Shown piece by piece: positions 36,455 to 45,751 of a stretch of DNA of 64,000 nucleotides. The position numbers and the translations under genes were made by a program. The stretch comes from Nitrosomonas marina (GTDB taxonomy: Bacteria; Pseudomonadota; Gammaproteobacteria; Burkholderiales; Nitrosomonadaceae): the NCBI RefSeq assembly GCF_900110145.1, contig NZ_FOCP01000001.1, positions 243,165-307,164 on the forward strand, read 5' to 3'. The notes under the pieces are model-generated. The model saw only the letters and a program-made list of their open reading frames with translations. It ran no database searches and had not been told where the DNA came from. Position 1 is the stretch's first letter; each line of letters begins with the position of its first letter.

Positions 36455-37294
36455 ATGGGCTGGGTGAAGAGTACAGTTGGCAATCTGCTTGCAAATTACC
36501 TGACGAAGCCACTCAAAAAAACAACGCACATCGCACCGATCAACCAGGAAATGTTGCGGGCGACACTGCAACCGGGTGATGTGTTGCTTGTCGACGGTAA
36601 TACACGTCTGAGCGTACCAATTAAATACTTAACACAATCCACTTGGTCTCATGCTGCAATGTATGTCGGCGAGGATGCGCTGCCCGCACGTGAGTCCTGG
36701 CAGATGCCACTGGTCCTGGTCGAGGCAGATCTGAAATACGGTGTACATGCCATTACGCTGGCGCATTACGCACATCTAAATACACGTATTTGCCGCCCAG
36801 TCGCTTTACTGGAAGAAGATCGCAAACGCGTAGTCGATTTTGTCGTTGGACGCATCGGCCATCATTACGATTTAAAAAATATTTTTGATCTCGCTCGTTA
36901 CCTGTTTCCGTTCGCACCGGTTCCGACCAGGTTGAGGCGACGATTGTTGGCTCTTGGCAGCGGTGATCCGACTCGGGCGATCTGTTCGACACTCATCGCA
37001 CAGGCGTTTTATTCCGTGTCGTACCCCATACTGCCAGACATCAAACGCGAATGGATGGAGGATCCAGAGTCCGCTGACAGCTATGCCGAAATATATCATA
37101 TTCGACATCACAGCCTGTATACGCCTCGAGATTTCGACATCTCACCTTTTTTCGATATCATAAAACCATCGATTGTAAATGGCTTCGATTATCGTTCAAT
37201 CAATTTGAAAACAAGCCACAGAACACCCCAGAAAATAGCGGAAATTTCACCAGGCTCACAAAATCCTGCCTCTCAGCAAAAGCATTCCTCCTAA
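36455..37294 (+). CDS. YiiX-like permuted papain-fold hydrolase
   Basis: About 279 residues. It fits the YiiX/YebB-like permuted papain (NlpC/P60-related) group: a strand with the general-base His in TWSHAAMYVG (H66), an acidic LVEADLKYGV, and the nucleophile Cys in ICSTLIAQAFYSV (C177) in circularly permuted order. LQPGDVLLVDG is the usual opening strand. Relatives act on peptides or acyl-amide bonds, and the same fold includes LRAT-type acyltransferases, so a lipid-linked role is possible. The ATG at 36455 is preferred over a TTG three codons upstream. It is the last gene of the lipid-oxidation region on this strand. Confidence 0.8.
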   Translation: MGWVKSTVGNLLANYLTKPLKKTTHIAPINQEMLRATLQPGDVLLVDGNTRLSVPIKYLTQSTWSHAAMYVGEDALPARESWQMPLVLVEADLKYGVHAITLAHYAHLNTRICRPVALLEEDRKRVVDFVVGRIGHHYDLKNIFDLARYLFPFAPVPTRLRRRLLALGSGDPTRAICSTLIAQAFYSVSYPILPDIKREWMEDPESADSYAEIYHIRHHSLYTPRDFDISPFFDIIKPSIVNGFDYRSINLKTSHRTPQKIAEISPGSQNPASQQKHSS

Positions 37295-37533
37295 TATGAG
37301 CGAAACTTCGACTGGACATGACCGATCCTATTTCAATTGAAATAAAACAGTCTAAACAAAACAAGATGTCATCATTACTTTTCCTGGTTAAGACAATCGC
37401 TGTCCAATGTACTGGTTTACGATTTAAGCGAAATTAATGAGTGGCTCACCCTATAAGGTGGAATGGAGTGAGTCGAGGCCAGCCAGATTTATAGCAGGCA
37501 CATTAGTATCAGAAACCAATGCTGAAAACAGGA

Positions 37534-39150
37534 TCATTCCTCAAACCCATTTGTAATCGGATACCGCCAAGTCGTACCAAAATCACATTGGGTGATACGA
37601 ATACCAGGGGGCGACTGACGGCGTTTGTACTCATTGATCTTGATCAGATGAATGACGCGATGAACATCCGTTTCGCTAAAGCCTTTTTCAATAATTTCAG
37701 CTGACGACAAATTGTTTTCAATATACGCTTCCATAACCGCATCCAGTATTTCGTACGGGGGCAGACTGTCCTGATCAGTCTGGTTATGGCGCAGTTCTGC
37801 CGTCGGCTCACGTTTTATAATACGCTGCGGTATGATTTCGGCAATTTGATTACGATGTTTGCACAGCTGATAAACCATGGTTTTGCTGATATCTTTTAAA
37901 ACTGAAAAACCACCAGCCATATCACCATATAAAGTACAGTAACCGACTGCAATTTCAGATTTATTACCCGTTGTCAGAACGATATAGCCGGTTTGATTTG
38001 ACAATGCCATCAGCAATGTGCCGCGTATACGTGCCTGCAGATTTTCAGGGACTGTGCTGACGTAATTATTGCCCGGTGAAACCTGAAAATCATTTTTCAG
38101 TGTTAGTAAAAAATGATCGAGCAACGGCTTAATCAAACTCTGACTATGTTTGACACCCAATGTTTTAGTCATCGTTGCCGCATCCTCGAGGCTGAAGCTC
38201 GATGTATACTGGGTAGGCAGCATGACTGTCTGTACCCGTTCAGCGCCAAGCGCATCCACTGCAATCGCCAGCGTCAATGCTGAATCTATACCACCAGACA
38301 AACCAATGAGCACACCGGGAAAATTGTTCTTGTCAATATAGTCTCGCACCCCCACGCATAAAGCCTGATATATGCTGGCTACCGTCGACAGCTGGGGCTC
38401 GATATTACCATTCACCGGCTCACGGTTTTCGATTTCAACAAAACCCAATTCCTCATTGAATTCCGCGAACTGGTGCGTCAATATGCCTTGCCTGTTCATT
38501 ACAAAAGACGCGCCATCAAACACCAGTTCATCCTGACCGCCCACTAAGTTTGCATGAACTACGGTGATACCTGTTTCGTTAATAAATTGTTGGGTAAGCT
38601 GGTAGCGGGAAACCTGCTTATCAATATGATACGCTGATGCACTCAGCACCAGCAAATGATCGACATCCGCATCAAACAATACGTTACCCTCTTGGGTATG
38701 AGCCTGCCAAAAATCTGCGCAGATCAGAATGCCAAATGTCTCTCCGGCCACTTCAAACCGGCAAGGTTCCGAACCTTTGTCGAAATAATAATACTCGTTG
38801 AAGAATGGAGCCCGGTTCAGAACACGCTTATGATGGAATGCTATAACTTCACCATCCTGTATGACTGATGCCGCATTGTAAAGCTTGCCATTTCTGAAAT
38901 CCGGATGACCGACAACCGCTATGATCCCTGAAATTTTCTGAATCAGATCGGTCAATGCGTTGGCACAATGCTCATAAAAAGCCTCTCGCAACAACAAATC
39001 AACTGGTGGATAACCGGACAATGCCAGTTCCGGCGTTACAATCAAATCGGCGCCGGCATTTTTTGCATTCTCTGCTGCAGTAACAATTTTTGCGGCATTA
39101 CCGACAATATCACCGACAACAAGGTTGAGTTGAGCTATGGCAATTTTCAT
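37534..39150 (-). CDS. nadE: Glutamine-dependent NAD+ synthetase
   Basis: 538 residues in two domains. Residues 1-260 form a nitrilase-type glutaminase with the catalytic Cys in GILICADFW. The C-terminal synthetase has the PP-loop GLSGGIDSALTLAIAVDALG and the NAD-forming TTGNKSEIAVGYCTLYGD block. It converts nicotinic acid adenine dinucleotide to NAD+ using glutamine and ATP in the cytoplasm. Last gene of a leftward run that begins with hydrogenase maturation genes; it follows the phosphomannomutase by 25 bases. Confidence 0.96.
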   Translation of the reverse strand: MKIAIAQLNLVVGDIVGNAAKIVTAAENAKNAGADLIVTPELALSGYPPVDLLLREAFYEHCANALTDLIQKISGIIAVVGHPDFRNGKLYNAASVIQDGEVIAFHHKRVLNRAPFFNEYYYFDKGSEPCRFEVAGETFGILICADFWQAHTQEGNVLFDADVDHLLVLSASAYHIDKQVSRYQLTQQFINETGITVVHANLVGGQDELVFDGASFVMNRQGILTHQFAEFNEELGFVEIENREPVNGNIEPQLSTVASIYQALCVGVRDYIDKNNFPGVLIGLSGGIDSALTLAIAVDALGAERVQTVMLPTQYTSSFSLEDAATMTKTLGVKHSQSLIKPLLDHFLLTLKNDFQVSPGNNYVSTVPENLQARIRGTLLMALSNQTGYIVLTTGNKSEIAVGYCTLYGDMAGGFSVLKDISKTMVYQLCKHRNQIAEIIPQRIIKREPTAELRHNQTDQDSLPPYEILDAVMEAYIENNLSSAEIIEKGFSETDVHRVIHLIKINEYKRRQSPPGIRITQCDFGTTWRYPITNGFEE

Positions 39151-39175
39151 GTAAGAACAAACTCACCTGAACCAG

Positions 39176-40564
39176 CTAAAAAGGCAGCGAAACATCCGGC
39201 ATAATCCGATGGATGTTGTCACGAAAATCCTGTTGAATGCGTTCAAGCGCCGTTGTATTCTCTGCTTCAAAGCGCAGCACAATAACAGGTGTTGTATTCG
39301 ATGCGCGCGCCAGTCCGAATCCATCTTCATATTCAACCCGCAATCCGTCAATAGTTATAACCTGCCTTGCGCCGCTGAAGCGCGCATCTTGCTGAAGCGC
39401 CGCAATCATGGCCTGATTTTCTCCTTCCTGGACCCTGATCTGCAACTCCGGTGTATTGACTGAATCGGGAAGGCTGTTTAAAACACCATCGATATCGCCA
39501 GTGTGACTAAGTAGCTCCAGCAGCCGTGCACCGGCATATAAGCCATCATCAAAGCCGTACCAGCGCTCTTTGATAAAAAAATGCCCGCTCATTTCACCCG
39601 CCAGCAATGCGTTAGTTTCCCTTAACTTGGCCTTGATAAAGGAGTGACCTGTCTTCCACATTATGGGTACGCCGCCATGCTTTTCGATCCATGGCGCTAG
39701 ATTGCGCGTACATTTGACATCAAAAATTATCTGACCACCCGGATTTCTGGACAACACATCAGCAGCAAACAGCATGAGCTGACGATCCGGATAAATAATA
39801 TTGCCTTTTTTGGTCACGACCCCCAGGCGGTCACCATCGCCGTCAAAAGCAATCCCGATTTCAGCGTCGGTGGTTGCGAGCGCATGGATTACATCGCGCA
39901 GATTGTCAGGCATCGATGGATCGGGGTGATGATTGGGAAACGCCCCATCGACATCACAAAACAATTCAATCACATCGCAGCCCAGTTTTCGGTAAAGTGC
40001 TGGCGCAAATGCTCCTGTAACGCCATTACCACAATCAACAACAATTTTCATCGGGCGATCAAGCTTAACATCACCGACTATTCTCTGAATGTAGTCTTCC
40101 CCGACATCACGTTTGGCATAATTGCCATTGCCATGCGCAAGATCCTGGTTGTCAATGCGTAAACGTAGCGCCTGTATGGAATCTGCCGCCAATGTTTCGC
40201 CTCCCAGAACGATTTTGAAACCGTTGTACTCCGGTGGATTATGACTACCGGTCACCATGACGCCGGAAAAGTTACAATGTTCAAATGCTGCGAAATATAG
40301 CATTGGCGTTGCCACCATGCCCACATCCAACACATCAACACCGCTTTTAAGAATACCTTTTATCAGTACTTCAGCAAGTGAAGGCCCTGACAACCGGCCA
40401 TCCCGTCCTACAGCAACTGAAGCAACGTGACGAGCACGCGCTTCGGAACCGATTGCGTGTCCTATGGCTTCAACATGGGCAGCGGTCAGGTTTTGATCAA
40501 CAATACCCCGGATATCGTAGGCCTTGAATATCTCATGTGGAACAGATTGCTTTGCCTCGTTCAT
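39176..40564 (-). CDS. Phosphomannomutase/phosphoglucomutase
   Basis: 462 residues. The phosphoserine loop is MVTGSHNPPEYNGFK, the Mg2+ loop is AFDGDGDRLGV, and the sugar-binding loop is GEMSGHFFI. These are the three signatures of the AlgC/ManB branch of alpha-D-phosphohexomutases, which interconvert mannose or glucose 1- and 6-phosphates for polysaccharide and LPS precursors. It lies 25 bases upstream of nadE and 41 bases after the zinc-finger gene. Confidence 0.95.
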   Translation of the reverse strand: MNEAKQSVPHEIFKAYDIRGIVDQNLTAAHVEAIGHAIGSEARARHVASVAVGRDGRLSGPSLAEVLIKGILKSGVDVLDVGMVATPMLYFAAFEHCNFSGVMVTGSHNPPEYNGFKIVLGGETLAADSIQALRLRIDNQDLAHGNGNYAKRDVGEDYIQRIVGDVKLDRPMKIVVDCGNGVTGAFAPALYRKLGCDVIELFCDVDGAFPNHHPDPSMPDNLRDVIHALATTDAEIGIAFDGDGDRLGVVTKKGNIIYPDRQLMLFAADVLSRNPGGQIIFDVKCTRNLAPWIEKHGGVPIMWKTGHSFIKAKLRETNALLAGEMSGHFFIKERWYGFDDGLYAGARLLELLSHTGDIDGVLNSLPDSVNTPELQIRVQEGENQAMIAALQQDARFSGARQVITIDGLRVEYEDGFGLARASNTTPVIVLRFEAENTTALERIQQDFRDNIHRIMPDVSLPF

Positions 40565-40605
40565 AATACCCAGCGCCAGTTATTCATTAAAAAAATAAAA
40601 GCATG

Positions 40606-40809
40606 TCAATGGTGTCCTGCAAGCGCACCGCCTTTGAGCGTATAGTGCGTACCGCAATAAGGGCACAAAGCTTCGCCTGTTTTTTCTATTGGCAGATAAA
40701 CCCGTGGATGCGTATTCCATAGTTGCATCTCGGGAGTCGGACAATGCAGCGGCAACTCATCGACCGTAATTTCAATTTCTCTATTTTTATTGTCTGTTTG
40801 CTGATTCAT
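40606..40809 (-). CDS. CHCC-type zinc-finger protein
   Basis: About 67 residues. The pattern LHCPTPEMQLWNTHPRVYLP then ALCPYCGTHY supplies Cys, His, Cys and Cys in the zf-CHCC arrangement, also found in the NDUFS6 subunit of mitochondrial complex I. The ATG at 40809 gives the usual length; an upstream in-frame start would overlap ilvE. This small gene often follows ilvE in betaproteobacteria, as here. Confidence 0.9.
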   Translation of the reverse strand: MNQQTDNKNREIEITVDELPLHCPTPEMQLWNTHPRVYLPIEKTGEALCPYCGTHYTLKGGALAGHH

Positions 40810-40831
40810 AATTAATACATTCCCATTAAGC

Positions 40832-41755
40832 TTAATCAACTAATGTAAGCCAATCACTGTGATTGGTGTTTTTACCCTTGACACAATCGAAAAACAGGCT
40901 TTGCAGCTGCGTTGTTAGCGGACCGCGTTTGCCGCCACCGATAATACGGTTATCCAATTCACAAATAGGCGTGATTTCTGCAGCTGTACCGGTAAAAAAT
41001 GCCTCATCGGCGCAATAGACTTCATCGCGTGTAATGCGTTTTTCCGTAACAGGAATACCCAGTTCCAGCGCCAGCTCGATGACAGAGGCGCGTGTAATTC
41101 CCTCGAGACAGGATGTCAAATCAGGTGTATAGAGCGTGCCATGCTTAACGATAAAAATATTTTCGCCAGACCCTTCAGCAACGTAGCCTTCCGAATCAAG
41201 CAACAGTGCTTCATTATAACCGCATAACGCGACTTCCTGATGAGCGAGTATAGAGTTGGCGTAGGTTGTTACCGATTTTGCACGACACATGTTGATGTTG
41301 ACATGATGACGGGTAAATGAAGACGTTTTCACACGTATCCCTGTTTCCAGGCTGTCAGCACCCAGATAAGTGCCCCATGACCATGCCGCAACAGCAACAT
41401 GGACCGATAATGTTCTCGCAGAAAGCCCCATTGCTTCGGAACCGTAAAACACGATCGGACGAATATAACCTGATGTTAGATTATTCTGTTTGACAACATC
41501 ACATTGCGCCTGCATGACTGTCGCCTTGTCGTACGGCATTTTCATCATAAAAATATGCGCTGAGTTAAAAAGCCGATCGGTATGTTCTCTTAACCGAAAT
41601 ATAGCCGCCCCCTGCGCCGTCTCATAAGCGCGCAACCCCTCAAATACACCCATTCCATAGTGAAGCGTATGTGTCAGCACATGCGTATTGGCGTCCCGCC
41701 AGGGAACCATTTCGCCATCGTACCAGATAACGCCGTCACGATCAGCCATTGACAT
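40832..41755 (-). CDS. ilvE: Branched-chain amino acid aminotransferase
   Basis: 307 residues of the fold-type IV PLP class. MVPWRDANTHVLTHTLHYG opens the substrate pocket, the Schiff-base Lys is in CRAKSVTTYANS, and EGSGENIFIV and FFTGTAAEITPI are family blocks. It catalyses the last step of valine, leucine and isoleucine synthesis. GGGAG lies about 7 bases before the ATG at 41755. Confidence 0.95.
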   Translation of the reverse strand: MSMADRDGVIWYDGEMVPWRDANTHVLTHTLHYGMGVFEGLRAYETAQGAAIFRLREHTDRLFNSAHIFMMKMPYDKATVMQAQCDVVKQNNLTSGYIRPIVFYGSEAMGLSARTLSVHVAVAAWSWGTYLGADSLETGIRVKTSSFTRHHVNINMCRAKSVTTYANSILAHQEVALCGYNEALLLDSEGYVAEGSGENIFIVKHGTLYTPDLTSCLEGITRASVIELALELGIPVTEKRITRDEVYCADEAFFTGTAAEITPICELDNRIIGGGKRGPLTTQLQSLFFDCVKGKNTNHSDWLTLVD

Positions 41756-41894
41756 CCAGAAACTCCCGAAAAAAGACCTGTTGAAAATCGTATTCTAACT
41801 GATTTTTCCTGCCACGTTGAAAGCTCTCTGCCAAACTCAGCATACAAAAAAAGCGACCAACGATTTTTCAACAACGTGTGGAAACGCCCAGCAA

Positions 41895-42401
41895 CTATAT
41901 CTTTCGACTGTCGTATGCCCAGTTCAACAGTGCCTGCCTCTGTTTGCGGCGACATTGCAGGTCACCTTTCAGACAATTTTTCCTGATTTGCGCAACATGC
42001 CGCTTCATTGCTTTCCACCGTTTGATCTGGCGGACATCGTCTGAACATCTGCGTCCAATATAATAGCGACAATACCATTGGAACCAGCCCCTCGGATCAT
42101 CCGCGTGAATCCAGCCTTTCTCACGCCAGACTGCCAGTGATTGAGAGGCATTGACACCAAAAAAATTCAGTTCCGGCGCATGTTGTTCATGGCACAGCCG
42201 AGCATTGACAAACCAGTCGACTGGAAATTCATCAACACAATCTGTCATGTACTTGCCGCCGAACACTCCCATTTGCAGCATTTGCCTGGGTGTCAGTTCA
42301 GGTTTGAATTCTGGATGAAAACGCTCTCCGAGCGGCTCAGTCAGAAAGTACGTAAACTGCTGCTGCATCAAATCATTAACAACTACTTTGCGTTTTTTCA
42401 T
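41895..42401 (-). CDS. Conserved protein of unknown function
   Basis: About 168 residues rich in Trp, Arg and Cys. Blocks such as QMLQMGVFGGKYMTDC, GWIHADDPRGWFQWYCRYY and KRWKAMKRHVAQIRKNC look strongly constrained and recall a widespread uncharacterised family, but I cannot name it. It follows hslO by 63 bases. A GTG seven codons upstream (42422) is an alternative start. Confidence 0.75.
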   Translation of the reverse strand: MKKRKVVVNDLMQQQFTYFLTEPLGERFHPEFKPELTPRQMLQMGVFGGKYMTDCVDEFPVDWFVNARLCHEQHAPELNFFGVNASQSLAVWREKGWIHADDPRGWFQWYCRYYIGRRCSDDVRQIKRWKAMKRHVAQIRKNCLKGDLQCRRKQRQALLNWAYDSRKI

Positions 42402-42464
42402 GCCGTTTCGACTGGATTCCACATATCGCCTGTAATCGATGCACTGATTCAGTTAGCAGGAAAA

Positions 42465-43319
42465 TCAGTGAACCGTCGGCCCTGCATCGCGAAAAATGGC
42501 ATCGATAGCCAGCGCATCGAAACGGTACTCACGATTACAGATGTCGTCATGGACAATAACCTCGCCGCGTTCGCGCAAAATAGCATTCACCTCTTCACGC
42601 CCCAACGATTGCAGCATTTCACAGATTTTTGCAGTATTCTCCTGACAACCATAGCTGATCGACTGTGCTTCGAAGATACGTACGCTTTCTTCAAAAAACA
42701 GGCGTCTGAGTATTTCCTCAGCGGTATGTGCAAACAGCGTACCATCATTGGCTGTTGCTGCTAGCGTTTCTATACGCGTCCAGCCATCGGGATCTCGTTC
42801 GTCGGTCAACGGCATTTTCTGCAGTAGAATACCCAGAACGGAAGCATTAGACGTCGCCAAAAACAAACGCGATGACAACTGCTCGGACTGTCTGAAATAA
42901 TGTTCGAAAATCTCGCCAATGGTATCACCATCCAGCGGCACGATACTCTGATAGGCTTCTCGCATTGAATCCTTGTCCAGCGTCAATACCAGCCGGCCGT
43001 GCCCCAGCAACTCCGGAACTGGCTGTACAGAAATTTTCTGGGCATATTTTGCCATACCTCTCAAATACAGGTTTTTGTCACAGTCAATTACCAACATTGA
43101 AACGGGGCCGTTGCCCTGTAGCTGAACGGTCAATCGCCCAGGTTGTTTGAGTTGATCGCTCAACAACAGCGTAACAGCACTCATTTCACCAAGCAATTGC
43201 ATCACAGGTTCTGGATATTTCCGGTCTTGCACCATCTGTCGCCAGACACTGTCAAGATGCACGACAGCACCGCGAATATCCAGATCTTCCAGTAAAAAAC
43301 GTTGTACATAGTTATTCAT
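42465..43319 (-). CDS. hslO: Hsp33 redox-type chaperonin with incomplete zinc centre
   Basis: 284 residues. The N-terminal Hsp33 fold is clear (FLLEDLDIRGAVVHLD, LQGNGPVSMLVIDCD). Hsp33 normally binds zinc through C-x-C and C-x2-C near the C-terminus and unfolds on oxidation. Here the first motif reads YGCQE and the second DDIC, so by alignment the second and third cysteines are Glu and Asp. Only two of four zinc ligands remain, and redox activation may be lost or altered. It starts 8 bases after the short hypF stop. Confidence 0.9.
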   Translation of the reverse strand: MNNYVQRFLLEDLDIRGAVVHLDSVWRQMVQDRKYPEPVMQLLGEMSAVTLLLSDQLKQPGRLTVQLQGNGPVSMLVIDCDKNLYLRGMAKYAQKISVQPVPELLGHGRLVLTLDKDSMREAYQSIVPLDGDTIGEIFEHYFRQSEQLSSRLFLATSNASVLGILLQKMPLTDERDPDGWTRIETLAATANDGTLFAHTAEEILRRLFFEESVRIFEAQSISYGCQENTAKICEMLQSLGREEVNAILRERGEVIVHDDICNREYRFDALAIDAIFRDAGPTVH

Positions 43320-43326
43320 TAAATAC

Positions 43327-44469
43327 TCAACCCCTTCTTTTTTGTATTGCAATCCATGCTTGCCCCAAAGCTACAGCACTGTCATCGGGTGGTATCCTCC
43401 GAGCTGTATAAATGGATAATACGTTGCCCGATGCGCTGTTTTTAAGTTTTTTTATCAGCTCCTGCAGCAAGACCCTATTATGAAAGCAGCCACCGCCCAT
43501 GGCAACCCGGGTTATGCGGTAGCGCCGAACGGCCTGCAAAACCCATTCTGCCAGCCCGGTAGTTAATGTCGCATGAAATTGCGACGCTGCTCTGGCAACA
43601 TTTCGTTTGACAGATTGATAACTCGCCAGATATGAAAGCAGTGGAAAAAAATCAAGCGTATTGTCTTCTGTGATCAGATAACCGTTTTTCAGCGCTTCTT
43701 CCGGACCGTATTGTTCAGCCAGCTGTTGCAAGGCAATCGCTGCCTGGGCTTCATGCGCTTGAACCATGTTCACTCCCAACAAGCCCGCCGCCGCATCGAA
43801 CAGCCGACCCATACTGGTTGTCCGAGGACAATGAATATCTTTCTGCAGCATGGCGGCAACAGAAGGAGCAGCCAACTGCGCAGGAAAACGCTTTTCAATT
43901 TCACCGCCACGGCCTGCTCTTGCCAGCACAGCGGCTGCCATGCGCCAGGGCTCCTGCGCTGCCCGGTCTCCGCCGGGCAGCGGCAGTTCTGCCAGATGAC
44001 CGATACGTTGGAAACCACTATCGTCTACGTACAGTAATTCGCCGCCCCAGGGCGACAGATCTGAACCCAGCCCGACACCATCCAGTGCCAGCCCCACTAC
44101 CGGTTCTGTAACCCCATGCTCGGCGCACACGGCCGCGATATGTGCATGATGATGCTGTACAGCGATAACAGGTTTACATTGACTCGCCGCAAAGTTGCGT
44201 GCAAACATGGTACTGTAGAATTCAGGGTGCAGATCATGTGCAATTATTTCAGGCTCAATATCCAACTGCAGGCACATTTCTGCAACAACGGCATCCATTT
44301 TTTTTCTCGCTTCAACACTACTCAGATCACCGATAACAGCGGAAAGATAAGCTCGGTTTCCATGTGACAGGCAGACAGTATTTTTCAGCCACGCCCCGCA
44401 AGCCAGAACAGACGGGCCGCTGATCGGAAGATTCACGACTCGAACAGCTGACAGATCAATTTCAGTCAC
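43327..44469 (-). CDS. hypF: Short HypF: Kae1-like carbamoyltransferase domain only
   Basis: About 380 residues. Full HypF (about 750) has acylphosphatase, zinc-finger, YrdC and Kae1-like parts. Only the last is here, with the metal-binding VQHHHAHIAAV, the ALDGVGLGSDLSPWGGELL block and MGGGCFHNRVL near the end. HypF makes the thiocarbamoyl group that becomes the cyanide ligands of [NiFe]-hydrogenases. Ralstonia HypF1 is similarly short, as I recall, so this may still work, or it may need a separate YrdC/acylphosphatase protein. GTG at 44469 overlaps the hypB stop by 8 bases; a TTG at 44490 is an alternative start. Confidence 0.85.
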   Translation of the reverse strand: MTEIDLSAVRVVNLPISGPSVLACGAWLKNTVCLSHGNRAYLSAVIGDLSSVEARKKMDAVVAEMCLQLDIEPEIIAHDLHPEFYSTMFARNFAASQCKPVIAVQHHHAHIAAVCAEHGVTEPVVGLALDGVGLGSDLSPWGGELLYVDDSGFQRIGHLAELPLPGGDRAAQEPWRMAAAVLARAGRGGEIEKRFPAQLAAPSVAAMLQKDIHCPRTTSMGRLFDAAAGLLGVNMVQAHEAQAAIALQQLAEQYGPEEALKNGYLITEDNTLDFFPLLSYLASYQSVKRNVARAASQFHATLTTGLAEWVLQAVRRYRITRVAMGGGCFHNRVLLQELIKKLKNSASGNVLSIYTARRIPPDDSAVALGQAWIAIQKRRG

Positions 44470-45292
44470 TGGAGTACTGCGACGAAACAATCGTTTTTTT
44501 CGCTTTTACAGCATAATGATGATTTCGTTTGATCCAATCGAACCATTCCGCCATCCCAGTCCTCAGGGTGGCTGATACCTGAATGATTTGCAGCGACGGG
44601 TTGACCCGGTGCGCATATTCGATTGCGCGACAAACATCAAATGACAGATAGGGCAGTAAATCGCATTTATTCAACAGCATTAAACCCGCTGCACGAAACA
44701 TATCCGGATATTTGAGCGGTTTATCCTCGCCTTCAGTTACCGACAGAATTACCACCTTATGCACTTCACCCAGATCGAATCCAGCCGGACAGACCAGATT
44801 ACCAACATTTTCGATAAAAAGTGCGCTGTTTTCCTGCAAATCGAGTCGCTGAATGGCATGCCCCACCATGTGTGCATCAAGGTGGCATCCCTTGCCGGTA
44901 TTGATTTGCACCGCCTGTACACCGGTTGCACGAACACGCATTGCATCCTGATCGGTCTGCTGATCACCTTCTATAACCGCAATCGACAAGTCACTTTGCA
45001 GGGCCCTGATGGTCTCAACCAGCAGTGTGGTTTTGCCGGAACCGGGGCTCGACACAAGGTTCAACATCAAAATACCATGTTCCGCCAGAAATTGGCGGTT
45101 GGTTTGCGCGTACCTGTCATTTTTAGCCAGAACAGCCCGTTCGATTTTGACCCGGCGCGATTCGTTCGCATCAGATGCACTGTGTGCATGCATATGCGCA
45201 CGCCTGCTCCCAGAATAGTCGTGATCATGTTGATGCACAATTGCCCCATCCACATGAACCTGATCCGATCCGCAACCGCATGTTGTACACAT
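44462..45292 (-). CDS. hypB: Hydrogenase nickel-incorporation GTPase
   Basis: 276 residues. The N-terminal MCTTCGCG is the high-affinity nickel site, followed by a His-rich stretch (residues 14-37) that can store nickel. The G domain has the P-loop SSPGSGKTTL, the metal-linked KGCHLDAHMV, ENVGNLVCPA and the NKCDLLPYL specificity motif. It inserts nickel into the hydrogenase large subunit with HypA. TAGGAG precedes the ATG. Confidence 0.96.
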   Translation of the reverse strand: MCTTCGCGSDQVHVDGAIVHQHDHDYSGSRRAHMHAHSASDANESRRVKIERAVLAKNDRYAQTNRQFLAEHGILMLNLVSSPGSGKTTLLVETIRALQSDLSIAVIEGDQQTDQDAMRVRATGVQAVQINTGKGCHLDAHMVGHAIQRLDLQENSALFIENVGNLVCPAGFDLGEVHKVVILSVTEGEDKPLKYPDMFRAAGLMLLNKCDLLPYLSFDVCRAIEYAHRVNPSLQIIQVSATLRTGMAEWFDWIKRNHHYAVKAKKTIVSSQYSSD

Positions 45293-45301
45293 TGTCCGCT
45301 C

Positions 45302-45643
45302 CTACTCTACTTCCATTTCTGTAATCCGCATTTCATTGCCACGAATTACATCTGTTGCATAACAGCCGCAATTCGGACAGGCATCATACAGTGTACTGAT
45401 TGACGCTTCGCAGCCACATTGCACGCAGCGGCCGCGACCGGGTATATCAATGATCTCCAGTGCCGCCTGTTGCGCGACAGTACCGTCAACAATCGTGGAA
45501 AAACAGAACCGCAATGCGTCTTTCTCCACGCATGACAGCTGCCCGATTTCAACCCATATCGTTTTTACCCGCGTAAACCCCTGTTCGGCCGCAGCCTCTT
45601 CGATTATCTGCAACATATTTTCGGCCAGCGACAGTTCATGCAT
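45302..45643 (-). CDS. hypA: Hydrogenase nickel chaperone
   Basis: 113 residues. It starts MHELSL, with the amino-terminal Met-His-Glu that binds nickel. A zinc finger is made of two CxxC pairs, CVQCG and CPNCG. It hands nickel to the large subunit together with HypB, which begins 9 bases later. Confidence 0.95.
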   Translation of the reverse strand: MHELSLAENMLQIIEEAAAEQGFTRVKTIWVEIGQLSCVEKDALRFCFSTIVDGTVAQQAALEIIDIPGRGRCVQCGCEASISTLYDACPNCGCYATDVIRGNEMRITEMEVE

Positions 45644-45751
45644 TTTTCGTCTCTAACCCCATTCTACCCATATTACTCAACAGCGTAACACTGGCATGTT
45701 CGTTGTGGCATACAATGGCACTACATTGACAGCAATAACAGTGTTTCACGA

